64,000 nt of DNA, from assembly GCF_025127995.1 (NCBI RefSeq), contig NZ_JAHLYP010000040.1, positions 1-64,000 on the forward strand, read 5' to 3'. The stretch is from Synechococcus sp. CS-1332. GTDB taxonomy: Bacteria > Cyanobacteriota > Cyanobacteriia > PCC-6307 > Cyanobiaceae. Position numbers and translations under genes: made by a program. Shown here in pieces: positions 8,076 to 16,958 of this stretch. Each line of letters starts with the position of its first letter. Position 1 is the first letter of the stretch. A model generated the notes under the pieces. The model saw nothing but the letters and a program-made list of their open reading frames with translations, was not told the DNA's origin and searched no databases.

Positions 8076-9589
8076 GTCGGGTCGTTGCCTTCGCCCGGCC
8101 CCTGGGCTCCCTTCACCATCAGCTGGTCGAGCTCCTCGATCAGCCCTTCGATGCCGGCCCGGCTGATCTGGCTCAGGTAAGTGCCCTTGAACTCCTCGAG
8201 GAAGGTGCAGAGCAGCTGCTGGGAGCGTTCCAGGGCCGGTCCGCTCTCCAGGGCATCGGCCAGCTCCTCCCAGAAGCGGTCGATGAAGCGCTGCAGCAGC
8301 TCCAATTGCTGGTCGTCGCGCCGGCTGAGGCGCTCACCGGTGCTGCGGGTGAGGTCGAGCAGGCTGTCCACCATGCCTCCGGCCAGCTGGCGGCTGAGCC
8401 CCTTCTCCATCTGCAGCAGGGGCTGGAGCTGGCGCAGGCCCGGCGGCACGATGGCGTTCTGGAGACTCTGCTGCAGGGCATGGCCGAGCACCCCCTGCAG
8501 TTCGGGGGCCAGGCGCGGTGCCACCCGCACCAGCAGCAGGGGGCCCCAGATCCGCACCAGTTCCACCAGTTCCCGCTCGTCGTTGCTCACCACCGTCTGA
8601 TGGCTGCGCAGGGCCCGGATCCGCATCGGCCAGCGGCGCGAGCGGATCAGCTGCTGCAGGCCATCGATCAGCTGCAACGCCAGCACCTCAAACAGCTCGA
8701 CCGCCAGCAGGGCCACCACCCCCCGGCTGATGACGGCCCGGATCGGCTCGATGGTGATCAGCCCGCTGGTGTGCAGCCGCTCCAGCACCGGCACCACCCG
8801 TAGCAGGCGCCAGAAGGGCAGCAGCAGGGGCAGATCGATCCAGCGCCGCAGCAGGGCCCGGTTCCAGCTCAGGCCCGGCAGGCGGCGGCGCAGGCGGTAG
8901 GCCCTTAGCAGGATGTCCAGGGCGAAGACGCTCTGGAACAGGATCAGGTCGTAGCGCCAGAAATGGTCGGTGGGCCGGCCGTTCTCATCGATCGATCGCC
9001 AGTACGTGGTCGCCACAAGGGGCAGCACCTGCTGACGCCAGAACAGCCGCTCCTGCTCCCAGGGATGGGAGCTGAGCCAGGCGGGGCTCAGCAGCACGGC
9101 CGCCGCCTGCTTGGCCGAGTCCTTGTCGGCACGCTGGCGCAGGCGATTCTTGATCTTCTCCAGGGTGCCGGAGGTGCCCGAGGCCAGCATCGGGTTGGAG
9201 TCGATCATCTCGGCGGTGAGCCGCACCTGGTCCGCCAGGAGCTTGTCCTGGGCAGGGCTGAGCTGTCCCGGGGGTCCCTGACGCAGGGCCGCATCCAGGC
9301 GATCGAACTGGGCCCGGTAGGCCTGGGTCTCGCGGTGGGGTTCGATCCCCTTGATCGGATCCACCCAGGGGGTGATGTCGGGGATGAAGGTGAGCGGCAG
9401 CACCAGGGGCACCGACGGCAGCGGATAGAGGTTGCGCTGCAGCCAGAAGGTACGCAGGGGGATGTAGGTGACGTCGAAGGCCACCCACACCAGATTCAGG
9501 GCGGCCCAGAGCGCCACGAAGCGATCCCAGCGGCGGCCCAGCCCGCTCGAGGGGAGGGGCAGGGTCTGGTGCCAGCGTGGGCGTGCCAT
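8072..9589 (-). CDS. Conserved membrane-associated protein of unknown function
   Basis: About 505 residues. A hydrophobic segment near the N-terminus (VALWAALNLVWVAFDVTYIPL) is followed by a Pro-rich loop, a soluble helical region, a second hydrophobic region around DLILFQSVFALDILL, and a further amphipathic/membrane stretch near ISRGVVALLAVELFEVLALQLI. The last 170 residues are helical and rich in Leu, Gln and Glu. I recognise it as a cyanobacterial conserved membrane protein without a known function. The ATG at 9589 is chosen because it directly precedes the conserved start; the open frame extends further upstream but overlaps the leader of lepB. Confidence 0.65.
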   Translation of the reverse strand: MARPRWHQTLPLPSSGLGRRWDRFVALWAALNLVWVAFDVTYIPLRTFWLQRNLYPLPSVPLVLPLTFIPDITPWVDPIKGIEPHRETQAYRAQFDRLDAALRQGPPGQLSPAQDKLLADQVRLTAEMIDSNPMLASGTSGTLEKIKNRLRQRADKDSAKQAAAVLLSPAWLSSHPWEQERLFWRQQVLPLVATTYWRSIDENGRPTDHFWRYDLILFQSVFALDILLRAYRLRRRLPGLSWNRALLRRWIDLPLLLPFWRLLRVVPVLERLHTSGLITIEPIRAVISRGVVALLAVELFEVLALQLIDGLQQLIRSRRWPMRIRALRSHQTVVSNDERELVELVRIWGPLLLVRVAPRLAPELQGVLGHALQQSLQNAIVPPGLRQLQPLLQMEKGLSRQLAGGMVDSLLDLTRSTGERLSRRDDQQLELLQRFIDRFWEELADALESGPALERSQQLLCTFLEEFKGTYLSQISRAGIEGLIEELDQLMVKGAQGPGEGNDPT

Positions 9590-9719
9590 CGGGGACGCGG
9601 CGGGCGGATGCGTGCCTAATCTGCCTCCCGACCACGGAACCTGCCGCACGAACCCCTTGAGCCCATCGGATCCACAGGCCGACGACGGCGCCCGCAACGA
9701 GCCGGGGTCTTCCCAGGAG

Positions 9720-10385
9720 ATGCGGGAGGAGAGCCCATGGGCCTTCTGGCGCAGCGTCCTGATCACCCTGGCGGTGGCCCTGGGCATTCGCCAGTTCCTG
9801 CTGGAGGCCCGCTATATCCCCTCCGGCTCCATGCTCCCGGGCCTGCAGCTGCAGGACCGATTGCTGGTGGAGAAGCTCACCTTCCGCCAACGACCCCCCA
9901 AACGGGGCGAGGTGGTGGTGTTCCGCTCCCCCTACCACTTCGATCCGATCCTCACCGGACCGACCAAGCCGGGTGGGTTGCGCTGCCTGCTGGTCAACCT
10001 TCCCCTGATCGGTTCCTTGCCAGGCCTGCAGCAGCCGGCCTGCGACGCCTACATCAAACGGGTGATCGCGCTGCCCGGGGAACGGGTGGTGGCCGATCCC
10101 CGCGGCCGGGTCTCGATCAACGGCCGTCCCCTTGATGAGCCCTACGTCCGCAATTACTGCCCCGTCGACCGCCAGGGCGTCGGCCCCTGCCGCACCATTG
10201 ATGTGGTGGTGCCCCCTGGCCATCTGGTGGTGATGGGCGACAACCGGGCCAACAGCTGGGATGCCCGCTTCTGGCCCGGCGGGCCGCTGCTGCCCGAAAC
10301 CGAGCTGATCGGCCGGGCCTTCTGGCGTTTCTTCCCCTTCAACACGGCGGGCCCGCTGCCAGAACCCAGCCAGCCGGATCGGTAA
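9720..10385 (+). CDS. lepB: Signal peptidase I
   Basis: Cleaves signal peptides from exported proteins at the outer face of the cytoplasmic and thylakoid membranes. About 221 residues: one N-terminal membrane anchor (WRSVLITLAVALGIRQFLL), the catalytic Ser in YIPSGSMLPGL (about residue 35), the catalytic Lys in YIKRVIALPGE (about 120), and the C-terminal MGDNRANSWDARFW box. The ATG at 9720 is chosen; a TTG at 9657 is an alternative with a longer polar tail. The 3' end overlaps the convergent dihydroorotase-like gene by 47 bases. Confidence 0.93.
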   Translation: MREESPWAFWRSVLITLAVALGIRQFLLEARYIPSGSMLPGLQLQDRLLVEKLTFRQRPPKRGEVVVFRSPYHFDPILTGPTKPGGLRCLLVNLPLIGSLPGLQQPACDAYIKRVIALPGERVVADPRGRVSINGRPLDEPYVRNYCPVDRQGVGPCRTIDVVVPPGHLVVMGDNRANSWDARFWPGGPLLPETELIGRAFWRFFPFNTAGPLPEPSQPDR

Positions 10386-11619
10386 GCCCGGTGGCGATCA
10401 CCCGCCCCTGCAGCTGACGCTCCCGGCAGGGCCTGTTGGCCGCCAGGGAACCCGAAGCGGCATCGGCCCAGCTCCAGGCGTGGCCGGGATCGAACAACAG
10501 CCACTGGCGCGTGCCAGGGGCCAGCTTCGGCTGCGGCAATCCCAGGAACCGGGCGGGACCCCAGCAGAGCGCCTGCCAGAGCTGCTCCGCCCGCCAACCC
10601 TGGCGCACCACCAGCTCCTGCCAGAGCAGGGGCAGCACCAGGCCATGGCCCGCCACACCGGGGCGTCGCTGATCCAGGGGCAGCAGCTCCTCTTCGGCAT
10701 CGAGGGCCATGTGGTGGACCGCAACGGCACCGATGACCCCATCGGCCAGGGCCTCGATCAGGGCCCGCCGGTCGGCCGGTCCCCCCAGGGCAGGCTCGAG
10801 CAGCCAGCCATCGTCGGCGGGATCCAGGACACCACTGTCCGCGACCAGGTGCCACCAGCTCACCGAGGCCATCGGCGGCAGCGTCTGGCGCCGCAGCCGC
10901 GCCACCGCTTCAGCGGTGGAGATGTTCATCAATCGCAGGTTGAGGGCGGGCAAGTCGCCGGCGAGGGCAAGGAGCGCCTCGAGGGGGAAGGTTTCGCTGC
11001 CGGGGGGATCGAGGGGCCATCCGGCCCGCAGGGCCTCCACCCGCTCCCGCACGAACCCACGCTGGGCCAGGGATCCATCCCGTGGCGGCAGCAGCACAGG
11101 CCGATCCCCCATCTCGGCGAGCCTCAGGCCCCGCTCCAGCAGATCGATCGGCGGCAGAGTCCTTCCGGCCGCCAGACCGCAGGCGCCGGCGGCCAGCTGC
11201 TCGGCATGGGGCGCCAGCTCCCGGTCGAGGCCATCGAGGCTGAAGCTGCCCCAGACCAGCAGCTGCTGGGGGGCGGGCCAGCTCCATCCCAAGCGCTCAG
11301 GCCGGTCCCGCCAGGTGGGGGACCAGGGCAGCAGGGCCACGGTTCCATAGCCACCGGCGGCGGCGACCTCCCCGAGGCTGGCCAGGGTTTCCGCCCTCCC
11401 CTGCAGGGGCTCCTCCAGCACACTGTGGGGATCCACCAGGGCAGGGCCGAGCCAGTACCCCCCGCCGTCGGCCGTAGCGCAGGGCAGGCCCGACACGGCG
11501 GCCGGATCGGGGTCGATCGCCGCCAGCACGCCCTCCTCCAGCAGCACGTCCGCCCGACGCGGCGGCTGGCCTGGGGCTTCCAGCAGAGTCACCCCGCGGA
11601 TCAGCAGCTGACGGACCAT
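10339..11619 (-). CDS. Dihydroorotase-like protein, metal site apparently lost
   Basis: 426 residues with the amidohydrolase layout of type I dihydroorotase: an N-terminal beta domain, LGPALVDPH at about residue 60, and a TIM barrel. The residues that bind zinc in working dihydroorotases are changed. The HxH after beta-1 reads HSV; the usual HISTAE-type His site reads NISTAEA; the late Asp of the ATDHAPH-type motif reads AVHHMAL. So it is probably not a catalyst for dihydroorotate formation. Such inactive paralogs elsewhere act as partners of aspartate carbamoyltransferase; a similar role here is inference. Start ATG at 11619. Confidence 0.75.
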   Translation of the reverse strand: MVRQLLIRGVTLLEAPGQPPRRADVLLEEGVLAAIDPDPAAVSGLPCATADGGGYWLGPALVDPHSVLEEPLQGRAETLASLGEVAAAGGYGTVALLPWSPTWRDRPERLGWSWPAPQQLLVWGSFSLDGLDRELAPHAEQLAAGACGLAAGRTLPPIDLLERGLRLAEMGDRPVLLPPRDGSLAQRGFVRERVEALRAGWPLDPPGSETFPLEALLALAGDLPALNLRLMNISTAEAVARLRRQTLPPMASVSWWHLVADSGVLDPADDGWLLEPALGGPADRRALIEALADGVIGAVAVHHMALDAEEELLPLDQRRPGVAGHGLVLPLLWQELVVRQGWRAEQLWQALCWGPARFLGLPQPKLAPGTRQWLLFDPGHAWSWADAASGSLAANRPCRERQLQGRVIATGLTDPAGWVLAAGPPC

Positions 11620-11646
11620 GGCAGGGGCCTCGGGGGGGTGGGCCGG

Positions 11647-12972
11647 CTAGAGGGCGCCGGCGGCGGTGCGATCGATCACTCCCCCCAGATGGGCGGTGAA
11701 GTTAAGGGCGGTCACCACCGGCGTTGCCGCCGCCCCCCTGGGGTAGTCGATCACGGTGACACCGCCGTTCCCCTGCTTCACGGTCCAGATGTCGGCGGGG
11801 GAGAGACCGAGCAAGGCACAGAGGATGGTCTTGTTGACCGCATCATGGGCGACCACCAGGGCGGTCTCCTGCGGCCCCAGGCCCGCGGCGATGCGGTTCC
11901 AGGCGGCCAGCGACCGGTCCCAGACCTCGCCGATGGTCTCGCCCTCGGGCATCTGCACCGTTTCGGGGCTGCGTTTCCAGGCGGCCAGGAGATCGGGCCA
12001 GCCGGCGGCGATCTCGCTCTCCAGCCGGCCCTCCCAGAGACCATGGCCGATCTCCCGCAACCCCCGATGGGTGGTGAGGGGCACGCCGGGATGGGAGCTG
12101 AGGATCACCTCGGCGGTGCGCAGGGGGCGGGCCATGTCGCTGCTGTAGGCCCGCTGCAACGGGATCGGGGCCAGGAAGGCTCGCGCCGCCTCGGCCTGGG
12201 CCAGGCCATGGGGATTGAGCGGAATGTCGATCTGGCCCTGGAAGCGTCCCTCGCGGTTCCAGTCGGTCTCGCCATGGCGCACCAGCAGCAGCCGGCAGCC
12301 CGCACCGGAGGGCGGCAGCGGGGACCCCAGGTGGGAGGTGCCATTGAGGGACTCCAGCTGCACCGACGGGGGGGCCTCCGGTCCGCGGACCACGTTCAAC
12401 ACCGAGATGGAGGCGTTGTCGAGTCTCAGGCGCAGGAAACCACTGGCCGGCAGCCCGAGCAGATGCAGCACCAGACAGCGCAGGATGGCGTTGTGGGCCA
12501 CCACGAGCACGGTGTCGTCGTCGCCGTGGTGCGCCAGCAGCCGATCGGCGAAGCGGCCCGCCTGCTCCAGCAGTTCGGGTACCGGCAGAAAACGGCTGCC
12601 GTCGGCGCGCTGCAGCTCCATGGTCTCGGGGGCTTGGCGCCAGCGGCGCTCCTGCTCCGGGTCCAGGGCGCGCACCTCGCTGCGCAGCAGGCCGCTCCAG
12701 GGGGCCAGGTCGATCTCCAGCAGATCGGTGTCGTAGAGGGGACTCAGCGGGGCGCCATGGCTGGCCAGCAGGGCCGCCGCCGTGGCGCTGGCCCGCTGCA
12801 GCGGCGAGCTGTAGACCGCCTGGAACGCCAGATCCGCCAGGGCCTCTCCCGTGCGCCGGGCCTGGAGCTGCCCCTCCTCGGTGAGGTTGGACAGGTCGTC
12901 ACGGCCCTGGATGCGGTGCTCCAGGTTGAAGCTGCTCAGCCCATGGCGGACCAGCACGATGCGGAGCGGCAC
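11647..12972 (-). CDS. Tandem-domain histidine phosphatase (phosphoglycerate-mutase-like)
   Basis: 441 residues made of two histidine-phosphatase domains. The first opens LRIVLVRHGLSSFN with the phospho-acceptor His near residue 10; the second opens CRLLLVRHGETDWN near residue 228. Each has its own late His (VVAHNAILR; VVAHDAVNK). Cyanobacterial and plant proteins of this two-domain kind include those annotated as 2-carboxy-D-arabinitol-1-phosphatase, which removes a Rubisco inhibitor; others are plain phosphoglycerate mutase-like enzymes. The substrate cannot be decided from sequence. It ends 27 bases upstream of the dihydroorotase-like gene, same strand. Confidence 0.8.
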   Translation of the reverse strand: MPLRIVLVRHGLSSFNLEHRIQGRDDLSNLTEEGQLQARRTGEALADLAFQAVYSSPLQRASATAAALLASHGAPLSPLYDTDLLEIDLAPWSGLLRSEVRALDPEQERRWRQAPETMELQRADGSRFLPVPELLEQAGRFADRLLAHHGDDDTVLVVAHNAILRCLVLHLLGLPASGFLRLRLDNASISVLNVVRGPEAPPSVQLESLNGTSHLGSPLPPSGAGCRLLLVRHGETDWNREGRFQGQIDIPLNPHGLAQAEAARAFLAPIPLQRAYSSDMARPLRTAEVILSSHPGVPLTTHRGLREIGHGLWEGRLESEIAAGWPDLLAAWKRSPETVQMPEGETIGEVWDRSLAAWNRIAAGLGPQETALVVAHDAVNKTILCALLGLSPADIWTVKQGNGGVTVIDYPRGAAATPVVTALNFTAHLGGVIDRTAAGAL

Positions 12973-13070
12973 GGTGCTTGTGGCGCGGGCCCAGCCATCG
13001 TATGGGAGCGTCCAGACGCCAAGGGCAGGGGGCCAGGGGCAGGGGAGAATCAGCTGCCCTTGCCGCCGAG

Positions 13071-14489
13071 GTGGTCCGGTTGAACGGAACCCCTTCCCGA
13101 TCCGGACCCCCCGCTGCTCCGCAGGGCTGGAAGAGCCTGCTCGCCCTGCTCAGCCTGGCCCTCTGCGCCCTGCTGTGGGTGGGGGGGCTGATCGACAGCC
13201 TGGAGCGGCCGTCGGTGGTGGATTCCCTCAGCCTGCGGCAGCTCGAACTGGGGGCCCTGGCGGCCGAGGCCGTTCCCCAGGACCTCCGGCCGCTCCTGAC
13301 CGGGGAGGCCCCACGCCAGGACCTGAGGCAGGAACTGAGGCGGCAGATGGAGGCCTCCGAGGAGCCCCCCCTGGCCCTGCGGCGCCTTGAACTGGCCCTG
13401 CTGGAGCGCTCCGAGGCGGCTCCTGCAGCGTTGATCGATGACACGGAATTGGAGCAACTGGCGACCCAGGTGGACGCCGTGCGGCGACCCCTGATCCAAG
13501 CGCTTCTCGAGGGACGGCCCGTGGACGCCCAGCGGCGGCAGCAGTTGCTCGCCCCCTGGTCGGCGCCGCTGATGGTGCAGCAACTGGTCTGCGAACAGCT
13601 GCCGCCGGGCCAGGATGCCTGTCCGGCGGAGGAGCGGTCGTTGCGGCTGCTGCTGATGCTTCTGGCGGTGACCACGCTGCCGGCGCTCTTTCTGCTGGCG
13701 GGGGTCGGCCTGCTGCTGCGGCAGGGCTGGATGGCCTGGCGGCAACGGCTCCCCGCCGCACCACCGCTGCTGGGCCCGCCCCTCAGCCCGGTCGATGTGA
13801 CCCTGCTGATCGCCGGCGGTTTCGTGGTGCTCGGCGAAGTCGTCGTCCCGATCGTGGTGCAGCCACCGCTCCAGATCGCCCTGCAACGCCTCTCCGCATC
13901 AAGGGCCCTCAGCCAGGGTCTTGAGGTGCTGGTGCTCTACGCGGCCCTGATGGCCGTGCCTCTGCTGCTGCTGGCCCTGATGCTGCCGCGCCGGACCCCG
14001 AGACCAGCGGGGGGCTGGCTGCAGTGGAAGTGGCGGCCGGCCCGTTCCGCTTTCAGCGGCGCCCTCGTCAGCCTGTTGATGGTGCTGCCGGTGGTGACCG
14101 CCTCCAGCTGGGTGATCGACCGGTTCTGGAGCGACCCCGGGGGAAGCAATCCACTGCTGGAGCTCGTGCTGACCAGCGCCGATCCCCTGGCGCTGGCCTG
14201 TTTTGCCGGCACCGCCCTGGTGGTGGCCCCCCTGTTCGAGGAGGTCCTCTTCCGGGGTGTGCTGCTGCCGGTGGCGGGCCAGAGGCTCGGTGGCGCCGGT
14301 GCGGTGATCCTGAGTGCGGCCGTGTTCGCGATCGCCCACCTGAGCCTGGCGGAGCTGGCGCCGTTGTTCGTGCTTGGCCTCGGCCTCGGCTGGCTGCGCT
14401 GGCGCAGCGGCCGCCTGGGCTCCGCCGTGCTGATGCATGCCCTCTGGAACGGGCTGACCTTCATGAATCTCCTCTTTCTCGCCGACTGA
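13071..14489 (+). CDS. CPBP-family intramembrane protease (Abi family)
   Basis: About 472 residues. The N-terminus has one membrane segment (LLALLSLALCALLWVGGLI), then a long charged helical region likely outside the membrane. From about residue 185 come at least six hydrophobic segments. The CPBP glutamic-protease motifs are present: EEVLFRG (EExxxR), FAIAHLSL with its His, and MHALWN (HxxxN). Substrates are unknown; relatives include CAAX-type and bacteriocin-immunity proteins. The start is uncertain: GTG at 13071 or TTG at 13080. Starts with the histidine phosphatase gene lie about 100 bases apart, head to head. Confidence 0.78.
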   Translation: MVRLNGTPSRSGPPAAPQGWKSLLALLSLALCALLWVGGLIDSLERPSVVDSLSLRQLELGALAAEAVPQDLRPLLTGEAPRQDLRQELRRQMEASEEPPLALRRLELALLERSEAAPAALIDDTELEQLATQVDAVRRPLIQALLEGRPVDAQRRQQLLAPWSAPLMVQQLVCEQLPPGQDACPAEERSLRLLLMLLAVTTLPALFLLAGVGLLLRQGWMAWRQRLPAAPPLLGPPLSPVDVTLLIAGGFVVLGEVVVPIVVQPPLQIALQRLSASRALSQGLEVLVLYAALMAVPLLLLALMLPRRTPRPAGGWLQWKWRPARSAFSGALVSLLMVLPVVTASSWVIDRFWSDPGGSNPLLELVLTSADPLALACFAGTALVVAPLFEEVLFRGVLLPVAGQRLGGAGAVILSAAVFAIAHLSLAELAPLFVLGLGLGWLRWRSGRLGSAVLMHALWNGLTFMNLLFLAD

Positions 14490-14495
14490 CACCGC

Positions 14496-14987
14496 TTGCT
14501 GCCACCCCCCAGGGGTGGTTCACTTGCGCAGTGCCCCACAGGTCCATTGGCCGCCTCCCCCGCCCCACGCAGCCAGAATCCGCTGCCAAGACTGAGGCCC
14601 CTCCACCTGATCGAGGGGTCGCTTTCGGCGCGGAAGATCGAACGTCAGGCGCCCTGGCTGGCCGGCCTGCATCGGATCAGCAGCGGCGCCCTGGTGGGAC
14701 TGGGCGTGACCATGCTTGGTCTGAGTGCCCTCACCCTCCACTGGCAGAACCAGTGGGCCCACAGCTTCGCCCAACTGCAGGCCTCCAAGACCCTGGAGCA
14801 CCGGATGCAGGAGTCCTCCGCCCTGCTTGAGCAGCATCACCTCAGCCTGGTGCGGCGGCCTGGGCTGCTGGAGCCCACCAGCAGCGAAAAACTCATCCAC
14901 CTGCCGGAGCCCCACAGCAACCGGCCCCGCGCCGCCCTGCCCCTGCTGGCCGGCTTCCAGTTGCGCGCCATTCCGGCTGGCTATTGA
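14496..14987 (+). CDS. FtsL-like small division-associated membrane protein
   Basis: Up to 163 residues. A Pro-rich N-terminal part leads into one membrane segment (GALVGLGVTMLGLSALTLHWQ), followed by a short helical segment HSFAQLQASKTLEHRMQESSALLEQHHL that could form a coiled coil, then a Pro-rich tail. The layout and its place directly before ftsI fit FtsL, but sequence similarity is too weak for certainty. The reading frame opens at a TTG at 14496; another TTG at 14547 is equally possible. Its stop overlaps the ftsI ATG by one base (TGATG), so translation is probably coupled. Confidence 0.6.
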   Translation: MLPPPRGGSLAQCPTGPLAASPAPRSQNPLPRLRPLHLIEGSLSARKIERQAPWLAGLHRISSGALVGLGVTMLGLSALTLHWQNQWAHSFAQLQASKTLEHRMQESSALLEQHHLSLVRRPGLLEPTSSEKLIHLPEPHSNRPRAALPLLAGFQLRAIPAGY

Positions 14988-16837
14988 TGCCTTCCCCGTT
15001 CCGTTCGAGGTCCGGCGACTCCGGCGGCCAGGCCCCCTCCGGCAACAGGAACGGACGCCGGGGCAAGGGGGCGGCGACACGAAGGGTGGTGGAGATCCAG
15101 CCGATCCCCACCGGTCGGATGCTGGCGGTCTACCTCCTGCTCTGCGCGGCCCTGGTCGGACTGGCGGGACGCCTGGCCTGGCTACAGGTGGTGCAGGCGC
15201 CGGCGCTCCAGGCCAGGGCCAGGGCCATCCAGACCCAGGCGATCACCCCCATCGGCAAAAGGCGCACCATCGTCGACCGGATGGGCCGACTGGTGGCCCT
15301 CGACGAGGAGCGCTTCACCCTCTGGGCCCATCCGCGTTACTTCAACCTGCCTGGCGACGAACCCCAGCAGATCCGCCCACCCGCTGACGTCGTCAGGGAG
15401 CTGTCGAAGGTGCTGGCCCGCCCACCTGGTGAGCTGCTGCAGACCCTCGGCAGCCGCCGCAGCGGCGTCAAGCTCGCCACAGGACTGGATCCGGAAACGG
15501 CCCATCGGGTGCGGGAGCTGGGCATCAGCGGCATCGATCTGGAGGCCTACCCGCAACGGGTTTACCCCCAGGGTCAGCTGTTCGCCAACGTCGTGGGCTT
15601 CCTCAACCTGGAGCGGGTCGCCCAGGCAGGTCTGGAGCAGAGCCGCGACCGGGATCTGCGTCGCCAGGAGGTGACGATGAGCATGCGCCGCGGCGCCGAT
15701 GGCACCCCCCTGCCGGATGGTCTCCAGGCCGGATCCCTCTACGGCGACGACCTGCGGCTGCAACTCACCCTCGATGCCCGGCTGCAGCAGGTGGCCCAGC
15801 AGGCACTGGGCAAGCAGGTGAAGCAATGGAAGGCCAAGCAGGGCGCGGCCCTTGTGATGAATGCCCGCAATGGCGAAATCCTGGCCCTCGCCTCCACCCC
15901 CAGCTACGACCCCAACAAGTTCTGGAACTACAACCCCGGCCTGTTCCGTGAATGGTCGGTGCAGGATCTCTACGAGCCCGGCTCCACCTTCAAGCCGATC
16001 AATCTCGCCCTGGCCCTGCAGGAAAAGGCGATCCACCCCGGCGACAAGGTGAACGATGTGGGGCAGCTCAGCATCGGCGGCTGGCCGATTTTCAACCATG
16101 ACCGTCGCGCCAACGGCCTGATCGATTTCCCCACCGTGCTGCAGGTCTCCAGCAACGTGGCCATGGTGAAGGCCATGTCCCACGTGAAGCGGGAGCGCTT
16201 CTGGCACTGGCTGCGGGCCTTCGGTATCGACGAAATGCCGGACACCGACCTGCCCGGGGCCGTGGCCGGCCAGCTCAAGAGCCGCAGCGAATTCACCTCG
16301 GCTCCGATCGAGCCAGCGGTCGCCGCTTTCGGCCAGGGTTTCTCCCTGACTCCCCTCAAGTTGCTGCAGCTGCACGGGATGCTCGCCAATGGCGGCCGCC
16401 TGGTGAGCCCCCACATCACCCGCGGTCTGCGTTCCGGTGATGCCCTGGCCAGTGCCACCGCTCCGACGGGCGTGCAGATGCTGGATCCGGCCGTCACCCG
16501 CACCGTCGTCAACTGGATGGAAACGGTGGTGGAGAACGGCAAAGGCATGAAGATCCCCGGCTATCGGATCGCCGGCAAGACAGGGACCGCCCAGAAAGCC
16601 CGCAACGGGGTGTACATCCCCGGGGCCAGGATCTGCAGCTTCGTGGCGATCCTGCCCGGGGATGATCCCAGCTATGTGGTGCTGGTCGTGGTCGACGAGC
16701 CCCAGGGCGGCAATGCCTACGGCTCCACGGTGGCCCTGCCGGTGGCCCGCCAGATTGCCGAAGCCCTGCTCGTGATCGAGAAGATTCCCCCCAGCCGGCC
16801 GGTCGTGAGAGGACCCAGGACAGCCACACCGTCCTGA
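14987..16837 (+). CDS. ftsI: Septal peptidoglycan transpeptidase FtsI (class B PBP)
   Basis: 616 residues. One membrane anchor ([20 protein letters not shown], about residues 43-62) follows a basic N-terminus. A PBP dimer domain leads to the transpeptidase domain with all three active-site motifs: STFK in [10 protein letters not shown] (about 330), SSN in [10 protein letters not shown] (about 388), and KTG in [10 protein letters not shown] (about 530). It cross-links septal peptidoglycan during division. The ATG overlaps the stop of the FtsL-like gene. Downstream, transaldolase starts after 121 bases that contain a small CCCTGG/CCAGGG hairpin (16886-16905). Confidence 0.93.
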   Translation: MPSPFRSRSGDSGGQAPSGNRNGRRGKGAATRRVVEIQPIPTGRMLAVYLLLCAALVGLAGRLAWLQVVQAPALQARARAIQTQAITPIGKRRTIVDRMGRLVALDEERFTLWAHPRYFNLPGDEPQQIRPPADVVRELSKVLARPPGELLQTLGSRRSGVKLATGLDPETAHRVRELGISGIDLEAYPQRVYPQGQLFANVVGFLNLERVAQAGLEQSRDRDLRRQEVTMSMRRGADGTPLPDGLQAGSLYGDDLRLQLTLDARLQQVAQQALGKQVKQWKAKQGAALVMNARNGEILALASTPSYDPNKFWNYNPGLFREWSVQDLYEPGSTFKPINLALALQEKAIHPGDKVNDVGQLSIGGWPIFNHDRRANGLIDFPTVLQVSSNVAMVKAMSHVKRERFWHWLRAFGIDEMPDTDLPGAVAGQLKSRSEFTSAPIEPAVAAFGQGFSLTPLKLLQLHGMLANGGRLVSPHITRGLRSGDALASATAPTGVQMLDPAVTRTVVNWMETVVENGKGMKIPGYRIAGKTGTAQKARNGVYIPGARICSFVAILPGDDPSYVVLVVVDEPQGGNAYGSTVALPVARQIAEALLVIEKIPPSRPVVRGPRTATPS

Positions 16838-16885
16838 GCGCCGGCCCTCATCCATCCCATGGGGGGCCTGTCCTCATTCCCACAA

Positions 16886-16905
16886 CCCTGGTGCCTTCCC
16901 CAGGG
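16886..16905 (+). terminator. Small hairpin between ftsI and tal
   Basis: A 6-bp stem CCCTGG/CCAGGG with an 8-base pyrimidine-rich loop in the 121-base gap after ftsI. There is no T-run after it. It may weaken read-through from the division genes into tal. Confidence 0.25.
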
Positions 16906-16958
16906 GGGCCGTGGCTAGCGTCGGTTCCAGAAGACATCGCGCCCGACGCCGTTCCACG

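Noticed and set aside
9590-9787. Upstream extension of the large membrane protein beyond 9589
   Set aside because: It would run antisense through the lepB leader and start; the extra residues are of random composition.
10480-13083. An 867-codon plus-strand frame across two minus-strand genes
   Set aside because: Gln/Gly/His-rich translation with no motif; the minus strand carries the two-domain phosphatase and the dihydroorotase-like gene.
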